Position numbers and translations under genes: made by a program
Assembly (NCBI RefSeq): GCF_023856365.1
Contig: NC_064533.1
Location: 33,962,118-34,026,117, forward strand
Length of the DNA: 64,000 bases
DNA from: Brienomyrus brachyistius
Lineage: Eukaryota > Chordata > Actinopteri > Osteoglossiformes > Mormyridae
Direction: 5' to 3'
Part shown: piece after piece, positions 10,719-22,779 of the stretch
Layout of the letters: every line of letters begins with the position of its first letter
How positions within the stretch are numbered: position 1 is the first letter of the stretch
Notes under the pieces: model-generated
Database searches by the model: none
What the model saw: only the letters and a program-made list of their open reading frames with translations
Told to the model about the DNA's origin: nothing

Positions 10719-13700
10719 ATGATAAATCAGGTCAACCCTCTGTTTGAACTAGAAATGAAATTGGACAAATCTGATCACTTTGAGTTTGAAAACAGCAGTA
10801 AGTGGCTTTTTTGCTGAAATTTAGATATGATTAACTTTGATTAAAGCTAAAGCTTATAAATAAGAAATCACGGTTAGGCACTGGGAAGAAGTATTTGAAA
10901 TGTAATCATTATTATACAGGGAGTTTCATATCTGTGCTTTAACCTTAACCATAACTTAGCAGTTGACCAAATCAGAACAGAAGACGGTAAATACATTTCA
11001 AATTTCAGATCATGAGAAACGTGTAAGATTGTGACGCAAATTATACCTTGGATAAATCTTTTTTTTTCCAGATTTTCAAATGGAAAAAGAAAGAGGCAGT
11101 AGGAAATGCCTGTATGTGGCCACGGCATATCTCATTCTTCTGACTGGTCTCAGTGCATACCTTACCTACAAAGGTACATTTCTTTTCTTTTCCGAGTAAT
11201 ACATTTGTTAGTTCATAATATTTGTAAATGTGTGTGCATACTGTATCTAAAATTAAAAACTTGGCTTGAGTATGCCAAGCAACCAGCCTCACGCACATGT
11301 CATAAGCTGTCTTTGTGATTGTGGAACATTGCGTTTGTCACAATAGGTTTTCTACTTCTGCGTACTGTTAATTTCACCTTTTTAATAATCAATGCAGTGT
11401 TCTCAGTGCATTTAGATGGTTTGTATATTATATAAAAAGGTCTAGATAGGAAATGACGAAGTGGTTAGACATGCAAAGTGTACAGTGGTGTTGCTTAGAA
11501 ATTGGTAATCCATCCATCCATTTTCCAAACCGCTTATCCTACTGGGTCGTGGGGGGTCCGGAGCCTATCCCGTAAGCAATGGGCACGAGGCAGGGAACAA
11601 CCCAGGATGGGGGGCCAGCCCATCGCAGGAAATTGGTAATATATAGACTTTTATGTTACCAATCAGGCTTGCAGATTGCTGTGGTCTGAGGTTAGGGATG
11701 CCCAAGTATTATCTGCAAATTTTCACATTTAACATCGCGGGGCAAGTATGAAATGGTTACTCTGTGTGTGTGTGTGTCTGCGTGTGTGTGTGTGCGTACG
11801 TGTGTGCGTTTGTGGTCTAGATATACCTTACCTTGTGCACACAGTTTCTTGGTCCCCATAAGGGAAAACTTTATTTTATAAAAATCCGTGACTGCAATGA
11901 AAAAACTAAAAATGCAAAAACTCTCGTATTTTGTTTGGTTACTTAAGGTTATGGTTAGGGCTGGGTAGGGGTATTTTTCCCATAGAAATGAATGAGTGGT
12001 CCTCAAAAAGATATGATTACACTGTGTGTGTGTGTGTGTCTGTGTGTGTGTGTACACACACTATATGGGGAAACGTACTGGGACACACCTCTTAATCAAT
12101 GAATTCACCTGTTTCATTCAGACCCATTGCAACAGATGTATAAAATCAAGCACCTAGCCATGCAATCAGGTTTGCAAACATTTATGAAAGAACAGGTTGT
12201 TCTGAAGAGCTCATTGAAGTGTGGTACTATGTTGTATTACCTTATTACAAAGGATGTCACCTTTGTACTAAACCAGTTTGTGAAATTTCTTTCCTGCTAG
12301 ATACTTCATGGTGAACTGTAAGTGGTATTATGGCAAAATTGAAACGTTCAGGAATAACTGAAACTGAGCCACAAAGTGGAAAGTAATAGAATGGGGTCAC
12401 TGAGTGCTGAGGCGCATAGTGCGTAAAACTCACCAATGCTCTGTTAGCTGCAGAGTTCCGAACTTCCTCCAGCATTGACTTCAGCATGAAAAATGTGTGC
12501 TGGGAGCTTCATGGTACTGTATGGTGTTCCATGGCCGAGTAGTTGTATGCAAGCCTCAAAATGCCAAGCGTTGGATGGACTGGTGTAAAGCACGCTGCCA
12601 CTGGACACTGGAGCAGTGGAAATGTGTTCTGTGGCGTGACAAATCATTCATCTCTGTCTGGCAGTCTGATGCTAGAGTCTGGGTTTGACAGATGCCAGGA
12701 GAACATTACCTGCCTGAGCACATTTGCCAACTGTAAAGTTTGGTGGAGGAGGGATAATGGTATGGGGTTGTTTTTCAGGCGTTAGGCTAGGGCCCTTAGT
12801 TCCAGTGAAGGGAACTCAATGCTTCAGCATTCCAAGATATTTTGGACAATTCTATGCTTCCAACTTTGTGGGAACAGTTTGAGGAAGGTCCTTTTCAGTT
12901 CAGGCGTGCCCCAGTGCACAAAACAAGGTCCATAAAGACATGATTGGATGACTGGCCCACATGGAGCTCTGACCTCATCCCCATCTAACACCTTTGGGAT
13001 GAACTGGAACAGAGATTGCAAGCCAGGCCTTCACATCCAACATCAGTGCCTGACCTCACCAATGCTCTTCTGGATGAATGGGCAATAATTTCCACAGACA
13101 CGTTCCAAAATGTAGTAGAAAACCTGCCCAGAAGAGTGGCAGCTGTTATAGCTGCAAAGGGTGGACCAACTCCATATCGATGCCTATGGATTTAGAATGG
13201 AATGTCAATACCCAATACTTTTGTCCAAATATCGCATGTAGCATATGTGGACTATGCATCTACTGTATTTGCTTCAGCCATAATTTTTCTCTTTCACCAG
13301 TGTTTGCCCTCCAAGGTGAAATCCATTCCTGTGAACACCAGCAAAACGGTACTTCGGAATTTGTTAGTCTACGTCAGGAAGGCCATCAGGAAGTTCTGTC
13401 TCTGCTGAAAAATACCACACTGGAGGCATCTGCACTACGTAGAGACATGGAGGAGCTGAATACTTTGGTCAAAGGACAGGGAGGGATAAGATTGCTGCAA
13501 GAGCAGCTGAATCTTGTCAATATCAGCACCAGGCTCCTGCAGAGCCAACTGGACAATCTGAGTGTTAGACCAGGTAAGGCATGCTTTTGGCCAAAATAGT
13601 GATCTCCAGGGATCTCTGAATTGGCTAATGTTCAGCTAATATGATCCTTTTTATACTTTTTTTCCCAATAATATTAGCAGATAACTAATTTTAAATTATT

Positions 13701-16700
13701 ATAAATGAAACGCATCCTGGCTTTGACCCTGATGTCGCCTGGGAAAATCTTTCTGGCCATCCCTGTGACCCTAACCATGATGGTTAAACCTTAGAATAGT
13801 ATCTAAGTCTTCGATCCCTCAAAATAGCCACCAGTTTGCCGTGACGACAGCTTTACAAACATGAGGTATTTAGTTAACGTTTCAGCTGTTAATCACCTGA
13901 GATATCTTCCAAACTGTTCTGCAAGAGTTGCCCGAAGATGCTGGGTGCTTGTGGTTTGCTTTGACTGTCCTTCCTAGGTTGTCCCACACACATTCAGTGG
14001 GATCTGGAGACTAGGCTGGTCAGGTCATTCTTTTCCAGATACTGTACTTATTGAGCTGTATTTGCGTCATTGTCTTACTATAAGATGATGGACTGCCCAA
14101 GCAGCCAGAATCCTGATTGAATGGCATGCCTTTGAATAATGCCATGATAGCCATGCCCACTGAAATATCCATGGATTTGATAAAGATCACACCCTTTCTC
14201 AAAAAATATGCATATGTTGATCAGCTGTGATCATTGCAGGTGTACCTGGACCTAGAGGACCAAAAGGAGATACTGGAGAAGCAGGTGCATCTTTACCTCT
14301 TTTATTTTTGTTCACATCGAACTACATACATTTTAGGGGCTTATACTATGAACAAATGAAGAAGTTGATGTGTTGTGGAAAACTTGAACAATTACATGAT
14401 CTGTCTCATGGACTGCAGTGTGTTTGAAATGTAAAATGACTTTGACCATGATCTTGAGTTTGATCTTGGTAGTAAAGCCTGTATTTCACGTTTGATATTA
14501 AGTTATGTCTTTTTGTTTGAGGTGCACGTGGTTCAAAAGGGGAGCAGGGTATCAAAGGAAATGCAGGCCTTCTGGGGATTCCGGGCATGAAGGGAGAGAA
14601 GGGGCTACAAGGAGAACAGGAGATCCTAGGTGAGTTTTTGTCATGTGATATATGTTAGATGATGATACAAAGGAGCACCAACTCATATTTTTTCTCCTTT
14701 CTTCACTCTAAAAAGCATAATTACTTATACAGATAAACATTTACAACAATATTCTACAATTATAACAATTATTAACATTTAGCCTGCATTGACAATTACT
14801 TGACAAATCACTCTATCTTGCTTGATTAGATTTAACAATAACATTCTCAATTCTCAAATATTCTCAATATTTAACACCATCAACCTCAATTCACACATTT
14901 TATGAGCAAAAATGAGCAATATAATGTTGTGATGATAACCTGAAGATATCATATGCAAGTGTAAGTGTAAAAATAAGGATATGCATTAATTGGAATAGCA
15001 AATTGAAATACGCAAATGTGAATTAGTTTAAAATATCATCTTGGGAAGAGCAGTATCATTTAATCAAAAGTGGTACAAGAGAACTTCACAGTGCAGGGTG
15101 TCATTTTCCGGTTGTGTTGTGCTCTGCCATGAATTCACAAATGTACATTGTTAGGTGCATAGAGCAATTTCTGCAAAACAACTGGAAACTGATAACAGAA
15201 AACAGGCAATGGTCTGCAAACCAGGGGGAAAATAATTCTTTATTTCATTTAACTTTATTACTCATTTACAAAAGAATATACAATTATTGTACAAACCTTC
15301 TAGTTGAATTATTCGGGTACTTTCGTAACAGAGGAAAGTTTTCCCCTAGAGTATTCTGGGGTGCTCATTTTCATAGATAAGAGGTCTCCTCCAACCTTTT
15401 TTATAGTGCAAGCTACTTGTTAAAATATACACTGCTCAAAACTTCTGGGATACTGATCTGGTCAGTTAAGTAGCAGAGGGGGTTGTTAATCAGTTTCAGC
15501 AGGTGCACTAGAGGTGCAACAATGAGATGGCCCCCAAAACAGGAATGATTTAACAGGTGGAGGCCACTGACATTTTTCCCTCCTCATCTTTCCTGGTTGT
15601 TTTTTCACTAGTTTTGCATTTGGTGACGGTCAGTGTCACTACTGGTAGCATGAGGCGATACCTGGACCCTACAGAGGTTGCACAGGTAGTCCAACTCCTC
15701 CAGGATGGCGCATCAATACGTGCCATTGCCAGAAAGTTTGCTGTGTCTCCGAGCACAGTCTCAAGGGCATGAAGGAGATTCCAGGAGACAGACAGTTACT
15801 CTAGGAGAGCTGGGCAGGGCCGTAGAAGGTCCTTAACTCATCAGCAGGACTGGTATCTGCTCCTTTGTGCAAGGAGGAACAGGATGAGCACTGCCTGAGC
15901 CCTACAAAATGACCTCCAGCAGACCACTGGTGTGACTGTCTCTGACCAATCGATCAGGAACAGACTTCATAAGGGTGACCTCAGGGCCCGACATCCTCTA
16001 GTGGGCCTGTGCTCACTGCCTGGCACCATGGAGCACGATTGGCATTTGCAGTAGAATACCAGAATTGGCAAGTCTGCCACTTGCGCCCTGTGTTTTTCAC
16101 AGATGAGAGCAGGTTCACCCTGAGCACACGTGACAGACATTAAATGGTCTGGAGAAGACATGGAGAATGTTATGCTGCCTGAAACATTGTTCAGCAAGAC
16201 TGGTTTGGTGATGGGTCAGTGATGGTCTGAGGAGGCATATACATGGAGGGACACACAGACCTCTACAGGCTAGACAGTGGCAACTTGACTGCCATTAGGT
16301 ATCAAGATGAAATCCTTGGACCCATTGACTGGCCCCCACGCTCGCCTGACCTAAATCCAATAGAACACCTCTGGGACATTATGTTTCGGTCCATCCAACT
16401 CCGGCAGGTTGCACCTCAGACTGTCCAGGAGCTCAGTGATGGCCTGGTCCAGATCTGGGAGGACATCCCCCAAGACACTATCCATCGTCTCATTAAGAGT
16501 ATGCCCCGACATGGTCAGGCATACATTCAAGCATGTGGGGGGCCATACAAACTACTGAGTACGAGTTGCTGCAATGAAATTTCTGCTAAATGGACTAGCC
16601 TGCCACATCATTTTTTTCACTTTGTTTTTCAGGGTGACTTTGAATTCAGCCCTCTGAAGGTTGATTATTTTCATTTCCATCAAACAATGTGGCATCCTGT

Positions 16701-19700
16701 CTTTCCTAACACATTACTCAGTCCATATCAGTATAGATATCCAGGATTAATTTTCTCCCATTGAGATCTGATGTGTTTTCAAAGTGTTCCTTAAATTTTT
16801 TTGAGCAGTGTATATTGTATTACATTTCGATAACTTGCCGATTGATTTTCATATGAAGTACTGTTATTATTGATTTGAAAGTAAAATTAAAAGAATAAGG
16901 TTAAATGACTAACAGACGAGGTGTCATGGTTAGCACTTTTACAGTCCCTCTTATCGACACTTAAAACTCTGACAAATTAAAAAAATATATATCACAGTGA
17001 GATCCATGCTTTTGCTATTGTATTTTTCTTAGATAAGCAACTCTTGACACTGTTGAACAATAGCAGACTAGAGGGATCTTCTCTGCGTGGAGACATACAG
17101 GACCTGCAGGTTCGCTTCACTGACCTATGTGAAGGATCAGGAGGGATTAACTGGCTAAAACTCCAGTTAGGTAATGTGAATATAAGCACCCAACTCCTGA
17201 AGATCCGACTTGACAGTCTGAGCCTCAAATCAGGTGAGACATGGGTAACTGGTATATTTGGTATAAATGCCTACCAACAAGATCTGCAAAGATTTTGTTT
17301 TGATTATTACGGGTATTAAGATTAGTAGTTCCTGGTAATTCAGTGTGATACCTTTCGGTCTGCCTTGTAATCATAGTAGAACTTTGCTTTACTTAATGTT
17401 TGTTCATCATTTCCCTAAAACTACACATTATTCTGTGTGTGGTGATATTTGCTTTTAAGGAGACTTTAAAAAGCACATAATTATAAAGTTGTGACCTCAT
17501 TAATAGCTATGTGTGACACTGTAGGTCCACCTGGACCCATGGGACCCAAAGGAGTTCCTGGAGTTACAGGTGAATATTTACCATTTTTATTATTGTTCAC
17601 ATGTCCTAACTGGGGGTGACACAGTGGTGCAGTGGTTAGCACTGTTGCCTCACGCCTCTGGGACCTGGGTTCAGTTTTCTGCCAGGGTTCTGTGTGTGGA
17701 GTTTGCATGTACTGTATTATCATGGGGTTTCATCTGGGTGCCCTGGTTTCCCTCCACAGTCCAAAAACTTGCTGAGGATAATTGGAGTTATAAAATTGCC
17801 AATAGATGTGCATGTGTGAGTGAATGGTGTGTGAATGTGCCCTGTGATGGGCTGGTGTGCCGTCCTGGTTGTCCAGCTCATTTAACCACCACTGAATAGC
17901 AGAACAACAGATTTCCGAGACATTGCGCGTCATATGCAGGTGTCGGGAGCTGCTATTAATTTGCAGAAGACTCACAGAATTTCCGGGAGGGGTGGGATGA
18001 CTGTATATTTGTCCTGAGTACTATGTTCTTGCTGCTGTATGCATCAAATCTTAATCTCATATTACTGTTGAACAAGTTCTACTCCATAGAACAAGTACTG
18101 TTGCTGAGATACTTAGTTATTTTACACAACTGCCTTGTATATTGCAGATTAGTAATGACTCACCAACCCAAGATTTGTTGCAACCTGTATTTGAACCTTT
18201 GTTTTGAAATTGCCTTCATGCTTTAGGTGTCCGTGGTCCAAAGGGGGATCAAGGTATGAAAGGTTCTGAGGGACGTCAGGGGATTCCAGGAATCAAAGGG
18301 CAGAATGGACAACAGGGAAACCAAGGTGAGCTACGAGTTACAGACCTGATGATGACCTTCAATGCTTAGTCATTTCCATAAAAGATTAGACTGTTAATCT
18401 GAAAAAAATATGATGAATTAGGGGTGATGCCATGTCTCAGTGGTTAGCATTGTTGCCTCCTACCTTCCAGGGCCATGGGCTGAAATCCTTTCCATACTTG
18501 TATGTGAAGTTTTGTGGGTTTGTTGCTGCAATCCAAAGACAAACAGCTAGTTGAACTGGCATCTTTAAATTGCACATGGTGAGAGCATGTGATAAACTCT
18601 AGGATGTTTTGCTGCTTGGGATAGACTCCAGGTTCCCTGCAATTCTGTACTGGATAACAGTTGGATGGATGCTTTAAGAAATGAATATTGTAAAAATGCA
18701 CTATTCAAAATAAAAGTTGAATTGAATTGAATGGGAATGAAAAAGGCTCACTTGGAAAGAAATTACATCTCTGCTACATCTTGGAAATACCAAGTATGTC
18801 TGTATGTAACAGTATTATTACCTTGTAAATAGTCTGCCAGGTTTGCGCTTTTGACGTACCTAATTTTAGGTTTATAATGGAATAATATAGATTTGCCATA
18901 AGATTTCTTGTACGAACATGAGAGTCTGAAAGCATGGAATGTCACACCGTGAGTACTGGCAACCCTGGGAACGTTAATCTTTTAACAAGAAAGTTATCTT
19001 TGCTAATTAGCGAATTCACAGAATCCTGCCAGCCAATTGAAATCTTAAATTCTCCATCCATGTTATGTATATGTGTAAAATGGATAATGTTTATTAATGT
19101 GCTAATGCCAACATACAATACAATGCCATTAATACTGTGAGGACTTACAGTATATATCTATGTGAGATGGTTCTTTGATGGTCTAGTGTTTACTGATGTT
19201 GTTCCAGGCATAAAAGGGGATCGAGGTCTACAAGGGCTACGTGGAGAACCAGGTGAGCACATTTTATCTAGATATTGTATTTATCAAACACTGAGATAAA
19301 TACAGAAAATTATTTTAGAATTTTTTTTCTCTTTTAATGCAGTGTAGTTAATGTCTTGCTAGTGAGTCTGCAAGAGTATAAGGGGAAATAAAGTAAAATA
19401 CTGAAGTTGCGAACGCGCATAAAGATGTCCAAAATGTGTGGAGGAAATTTTTACTTAAAATCCCATATTTATCAAATTAAACTTGATGGGAAAAATGCAA
19501 ATAATTCCGAAATCTCAGGAGGAGGCGTAAGCATCGATTTGTATAATATACTATACTTTCCAAAGGGACACACAGAGGGTGTAACATAACCCCACCTCTA
19601 GGTTGGATTCAATGTAGCGCATCTCTTTTTCTCCAGGGGCCAAAGGAGAGAAGGGAATTAGTGGCACCAGTGGGGCCCGAGGTTTGCAAGGAGAGAAAGG

Positions 19701-22232
19701 AGTAAAAGGAGAAAAGGGAGAAACGGGACAGAGAGGACTGCCGGGTAAGTCTAAGCAGGATCTGCTTTTCATAATGAAGAATGAAGCTGTTTAAGACACA
19801 GGATTTTTTTATACTAGCCAAGGGGTGTAATGTGGAAAACTTCCAATATCACACGTACAGTCAACAGAATAAGATTCCAAAGAAATTTTAACAGTTTTAG
19901 AAATTTAGTGAAAACTCTGGGTCCCGGGTTCGAGACCCGCCTGGGTCACATGTGTGTGGAGTTTGCATGTTCTCCCCATGTCGTCGTGGGGTTTCCTCTG
20001 GGTACTCTGGTTTCCCCCCACAGTCCAAAGACATGCTGAGGCTAACTGGAGTTGCTAAATTGCCTGTAGGTGTGCATGTGTGAGTGAATGATGTGTGAGT
20101 GTGCCCTGCGATGGGCTGGCCCCCCATCCTGGGTTGTTCCTTGCCTCGTGCCCATTGCTTCCGGGATAGGCTCCGGACCCCCCGCGACCCAATAGGATAA
20201 GCGGTTTGGAAAATGGATGGATGGATGTTAATAGGATGTCCAGGTAATAATGTCATTGTGCTAACATTGAGAGAATCTTTGTTAAAATGTAAAATGTGGA
20301 AATAACATCCCATTAACATCACAGTAAGAAGATTCTCTGCCAGCTTTGAGAAGACGTTTACATAATGTTGACTAGAATTCGGGGAACACCCCCTGTTAAC
20401 ATTTCATGTCAAAAACAGAACGTGGACTGAGTGAGTTTTGGAAATTTTCTCCTCAGTTCTAGGCTCAATCACAAATAAGAAGAGATGTTGTCTGTGTTGA
20501 GGAGAAACAAGATAAAATATAGCTGCATTTAGTAATTTCAGGATACAGCTATATGGTTATATTGAAAAATGGTTTTCAAGTTTCTGAAGTACCAAGAAGT
20601 ACAGTAATATACAATACTTCAAAGAAGTATCAGAATGATAGTAAGATTTAGCATAGCTACATATGTGCATGCAAGGAATTTGTCATAGTGTGTCAGTACA
20701 GTCACAAGAATATAAACAAGAAAAATAACAACACTAAAGAAACATACAATAGATAATAGTTTCACCCAGAAAATTTGATAATAAGGAAAGAGGTTGAAGC
20801 TGTGCAAAAGAGCAATAAAAGGAAGACATTAGAGATTAAAATAAATAATGACCTGGTCATACAGAACCAGTATATATAAATAAATCAGATGCTGGGCGAA
20901 TTAGTGTCCTGGGGAAGTTTGAGCCATGTTATTGAGTTTGATAGCCATGTAGACTATTTGTTGAGTCTGGATGATTTTATACATTGAGCTGCTGCCACAA
21001 GACTGATTGATTTAGATGTGTTTATAATCAAGCAGGTGTACAGCTGTGACCTGTACCTGTATGACCTAACAAAGCAGCAGGTATGTGTATACTGCGTGTA
21101 TGACAACAGTCAAAGAGTCTTTGTGACTCTTTGTGAATGTTCTGTATTAATATCAGCAGCAAATATAAGAATTGTCGGTGGAGGCTCCCAAGGACGAGTG
21201 GAGGTGTTTTACAAAGGCGAGTGGGGTACTATTTGTGATGATAGCTTCGACATCACAGATGGAGGAGTAATCTGTCGGATGTTAGGCTACCAAAGAGCCG
21301 TCTCTGTGTCTACTGGGCCAGCAGGTAGGTCAAAAAGATTATCACTTACAATAATAATCAATTGGTTTCATGTGTTTTTTTGTAACAAAAAACTATTATC
21401 AGAAGAGAATTGTCATACTTGCTATTTTACCTTACTCCAATGCTTTATAATAATTGTCATATTAAGTAAGTCAGATTTGTTGTTTTCAATAGAGTCAACA
21501 GTGAAGCAAAGTTTTAAACACTGTTTTAATTGCAATTAGTTGAGGCTGGGTTGAAAAAATAAGCCCTAGTACAGGCAGTTCCAGGTTAAAAACGTCCGAT
21601 TTACGGACAACTCGTACTTAAGAACGGACTGCTATGAAGCCTGATATTAAAAATTTGAATAACGAAAGCATTACTTTGTAACGTATATGAAAACATTGCG
21701 TCAGCTCAAGAATATGTACTATACACTAAGACAACCATCTGACTATTTGGTGCTAAATAAGAATAGCATGAACCTGTTCCACTTACCTACAAATTCGACT
21801 TGGTTTGACTTATGGAACAGAATTCGTCTGCAACCTGGGAACTGCCTGTAACATTTGATTTAAGATTACATTAGATTTAATCCGCTTTATGGTACATCTT
21901 TTAATGGGGACCCTATTGTTTGAGCTATATTCTCAAAATATACTTTTAAATGCTTAAACATTCATTGTGGATATATTAAGAAACATTCAGAACCTATTTA
22001 AGCAAAATTTCTCAAGTGTCTGAATTTTGATAATTCTACTTTGCTTGAGGTTTATTTCAGCTCATCGCTTTCCTACCATCTCATGAAATGTTCCATTGCA
22101 ATTTTAGGGTCTGGAAGAATCTGGCTGGATGATTTGAACTGCACTGGTAGTGAATCCTCAATTTTTGACTGCAGGGGCACAACAACTCATAACTGCTCCC
22201 ATAGTGAAGATGCTGCCGTGTCATGTGTCTAA
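10719..22232 (+). CDS. marco: MARCO-like scavenger receptor (464 aa, 12 exons)
   Basis: Predicted type II membrane receptor of the class A scavenger/collagen family, which binds polyanions and microbial surfaces on phagocytes. Coding exons: 10719-10797, 11072-11173, 13301-13573, 14240-14284, 14522-14629, 17033-17233, 17525-17569, 18227-18325, 19208-19252, 19637-19744, 21160-21324 and 22108-22232. All junctions are phase 1 and GT/AG, and the joined frame is open to TAA. Layout: cytoplasmic tail 1-38; transmembrane helix about 39-60 (CLYVATAYLILLTGLSAYL); coil 61-151; Gly-X-Y 152-202; second coil 203-269; Gly-X-Y 270-368; SRCR 369-464 with six cysteines (group A pattern). N-glycosylation motifs lie in both coils. 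Exons 3-5 and 6-8 are a tandem duplication. The ATG was chosen because it lies just 3' of the TATA box and its frame joins exon 2 cleanly. A short missed collagen exon is possible. Confidence 0.85.
11510..11628 (-). mobile_element. 5'-truncated tRNA-SINE tail with perfect target duplication
   Basis: Bounded by a perfect 12-bp direct repeat GAAATTGGTAAT (11498-11509 and 11629-11640). The 119-bp body is the 3' part of the SINE seen elsewhere here and ends in (GGAT)n on the - strand. The tRNA-like head is absent. It lies in intron 2 of the MARCO-like gene. Confidence 0.9.
11759..12057. repeat. Two (TG)n tracts flanking a fish 'ggtcccca' repeat
   Basis: TG-rich tracts at about 11763-11815 and 12022-12052 bracket sequence containing ttggtccccataaggg and ggttatggttaggg. 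That combination commonly accompanies CA/TG microsatellites in fish genomes. It is intronic. Confidence 0.6.
12058..13236 (+). mobile_element. Tc1/mariner copy in MARCO intron 2
   Basis: The left end (cactatatggggaaacgtac...) and right end (cccaatacttttgtccaaat) form imperfect inverted repeats of the family also seen at 5410-5883. Between them lie broken transposase frames on the + strand, including the tryptophan-rich block around the first catalytic aspartate (about 12560-12690) and, further on, the C-terminal tail near 13020-13190. Stops and deletions make it inactive. Its right end is only about 65 bp before the exon 3 acceptor of the MARCO-like gene. Confidence 0.85.
15430..16810 (+). 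mobile_element. Tc1-like element in MARCO intron 5 (1381 bp)
   Basis: The inverted ends CACTGCTCAAAA and TTTTGAGCAGTG are flanked by TA on both sides (15428-15429, 16811-16812). The interior encodes a Tc1-type transposase on the + strand. An N-terminal helix-turn-helix segment begins MRRYLDPTEVAQVVQLLQDG (15650 onward) and the C-terminal DLNPIEHLWD box lies near 16348-16377. Several in-frame stops and shifts interrupt the catalytic core, so this copy is inactive. It differs in sequence from the other Tc1 families in the window. Confidence 0.92.
17612..17880 (+). mobile_element. tRNA-derived SINE copy
   Basis: It begins with a tRNA-like head (agtggtgcagtggttagcac) and a degraded B-box (gggttcag). 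The conserved body follows (gtttgcatg..., cacagtccaaaaac..., gctgaggataattggag). The 3' end is diverged and lacks the (GGAT)n tail. It lies in intron 7 of the MARCO-like gene. Confidence 0.75.
18424..18672 (+). mobile_element. Old tRNA-SINE copy
   Basis: Heavily diverged, but the order of landmarks is kept: cagtggttagcattgttgcc head, gcaatccaaagaca body word, and a ggatggatg tail. Intronic. Confidence 0.55.
19917..20227 (+). mobile_element. tRNA-derived SINE, head-truncated
   Basis: It starts at the B-box (cccgggttcgagacccgcc) and runs through a well-preserved body (tccccatgtcgtcgtggggt, tgccctgcgatgggctggcc, aggataagcggtttggaaaa) to a (GGAT)n tail. The B-box fits the Pol III consensus. Because the A-box half is missing, this is not a tRNA gene. 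Intron 10 of the MARCO-like gene. Confidence 0.85.
21572..21848. mobile_element. 277-bp MITE with TA duplication
   Basis: The ends caggcagttccaggttaaaa and, inverted, caggcagttcccaggttgca match over about 17 bp. TA flanks both sides (21570-21571, 21849-21850). It has no coding capacity. It lies in the intron between the two SRCR exons. Confidence 0.85.
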
Positions 22233-22704
22233 TATATAAATGTGTATTATATATGTATTTGTATGTATGCATGCATGTTTGTATGTGCATATATACATAC
22301 ATATACATCATATTTTAAATTGCTTCTTCATACATTTCATTCCACTATTATTTTTTTGCTAGGCATTCTATACTGTTTTTTTATGTCAGGTTTTTACTTT
22401 AGTAAATTGCTCTATTGCTTACAAAGCCACGTTTAATGCCCCCTTTAATGCCCCTGCTCATTTAATCAGTCACACGCTTTTTAGACATTTTTTTGGTTGA
22501 GCTATATTTTTTGTAATGCTTAAAAGATTAATCAGATATGACATATTTCCATTGTGAGGAATTATTTAAAGAAAGAACTGTAATGTTTAAAGTGAATGCA
22601 CCTTGATCTATTGAGTGATAGTATTCGTAAAGTGATTCTAAAAAAAAAATCAATTTTTTTTTTTATTGATTTCATAGGATAAATGAAGAATTCACATTAT
22701 ATTA

Positions 22705-22753
22705 TTATATGGCTGTCCTTTCCCCAAAATTTTCAATGGTGACAGCCATATAA
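22705..22753 (+). promoter_or_regulatory. Perfect 13-bp hairpin in the MARCO-like 3' UTR
   Basis: ttatatggctgtc (22705-22717) and gacagccatataa (22741-22753) are exact inverted copies separated by 23 bases. The structure lies about 470 bases after the stop codon and 17 bases before a candidate poly(A) signal, so it would be in the transcript's 3' end. Function unknown. Confidence 0.6.
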
Positions 22754-22769
22754 AAGGGAACATTTCAGC

Positions 22770-22775
22770 AATAAA
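22770..22775 (+). terminator. Candidate poly(A) signal of the MARCO-like gene
   Basis: AATAAA, 538 bases after the stop codon. No earlier canonical hexamer was noticed, but usage is inferred. Confidence 0.45.
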
Positions 22776-22779
22776 ACCA

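Noticed and set aside
13078..13300. Start codon at 13078 for the coil exon of the receptor
   Set aside because: The upstream part of this frame lies in the Tc1 element and intron; the exon begins at the acceptor at 13300 and joins the transmembrane exon in phase.
19930..19950. tRNA gene from the B-box gggttcgagaccc
   Set aside because: It is the B-box of a head-truncated SINE; there is no A-box or cloverleaf.
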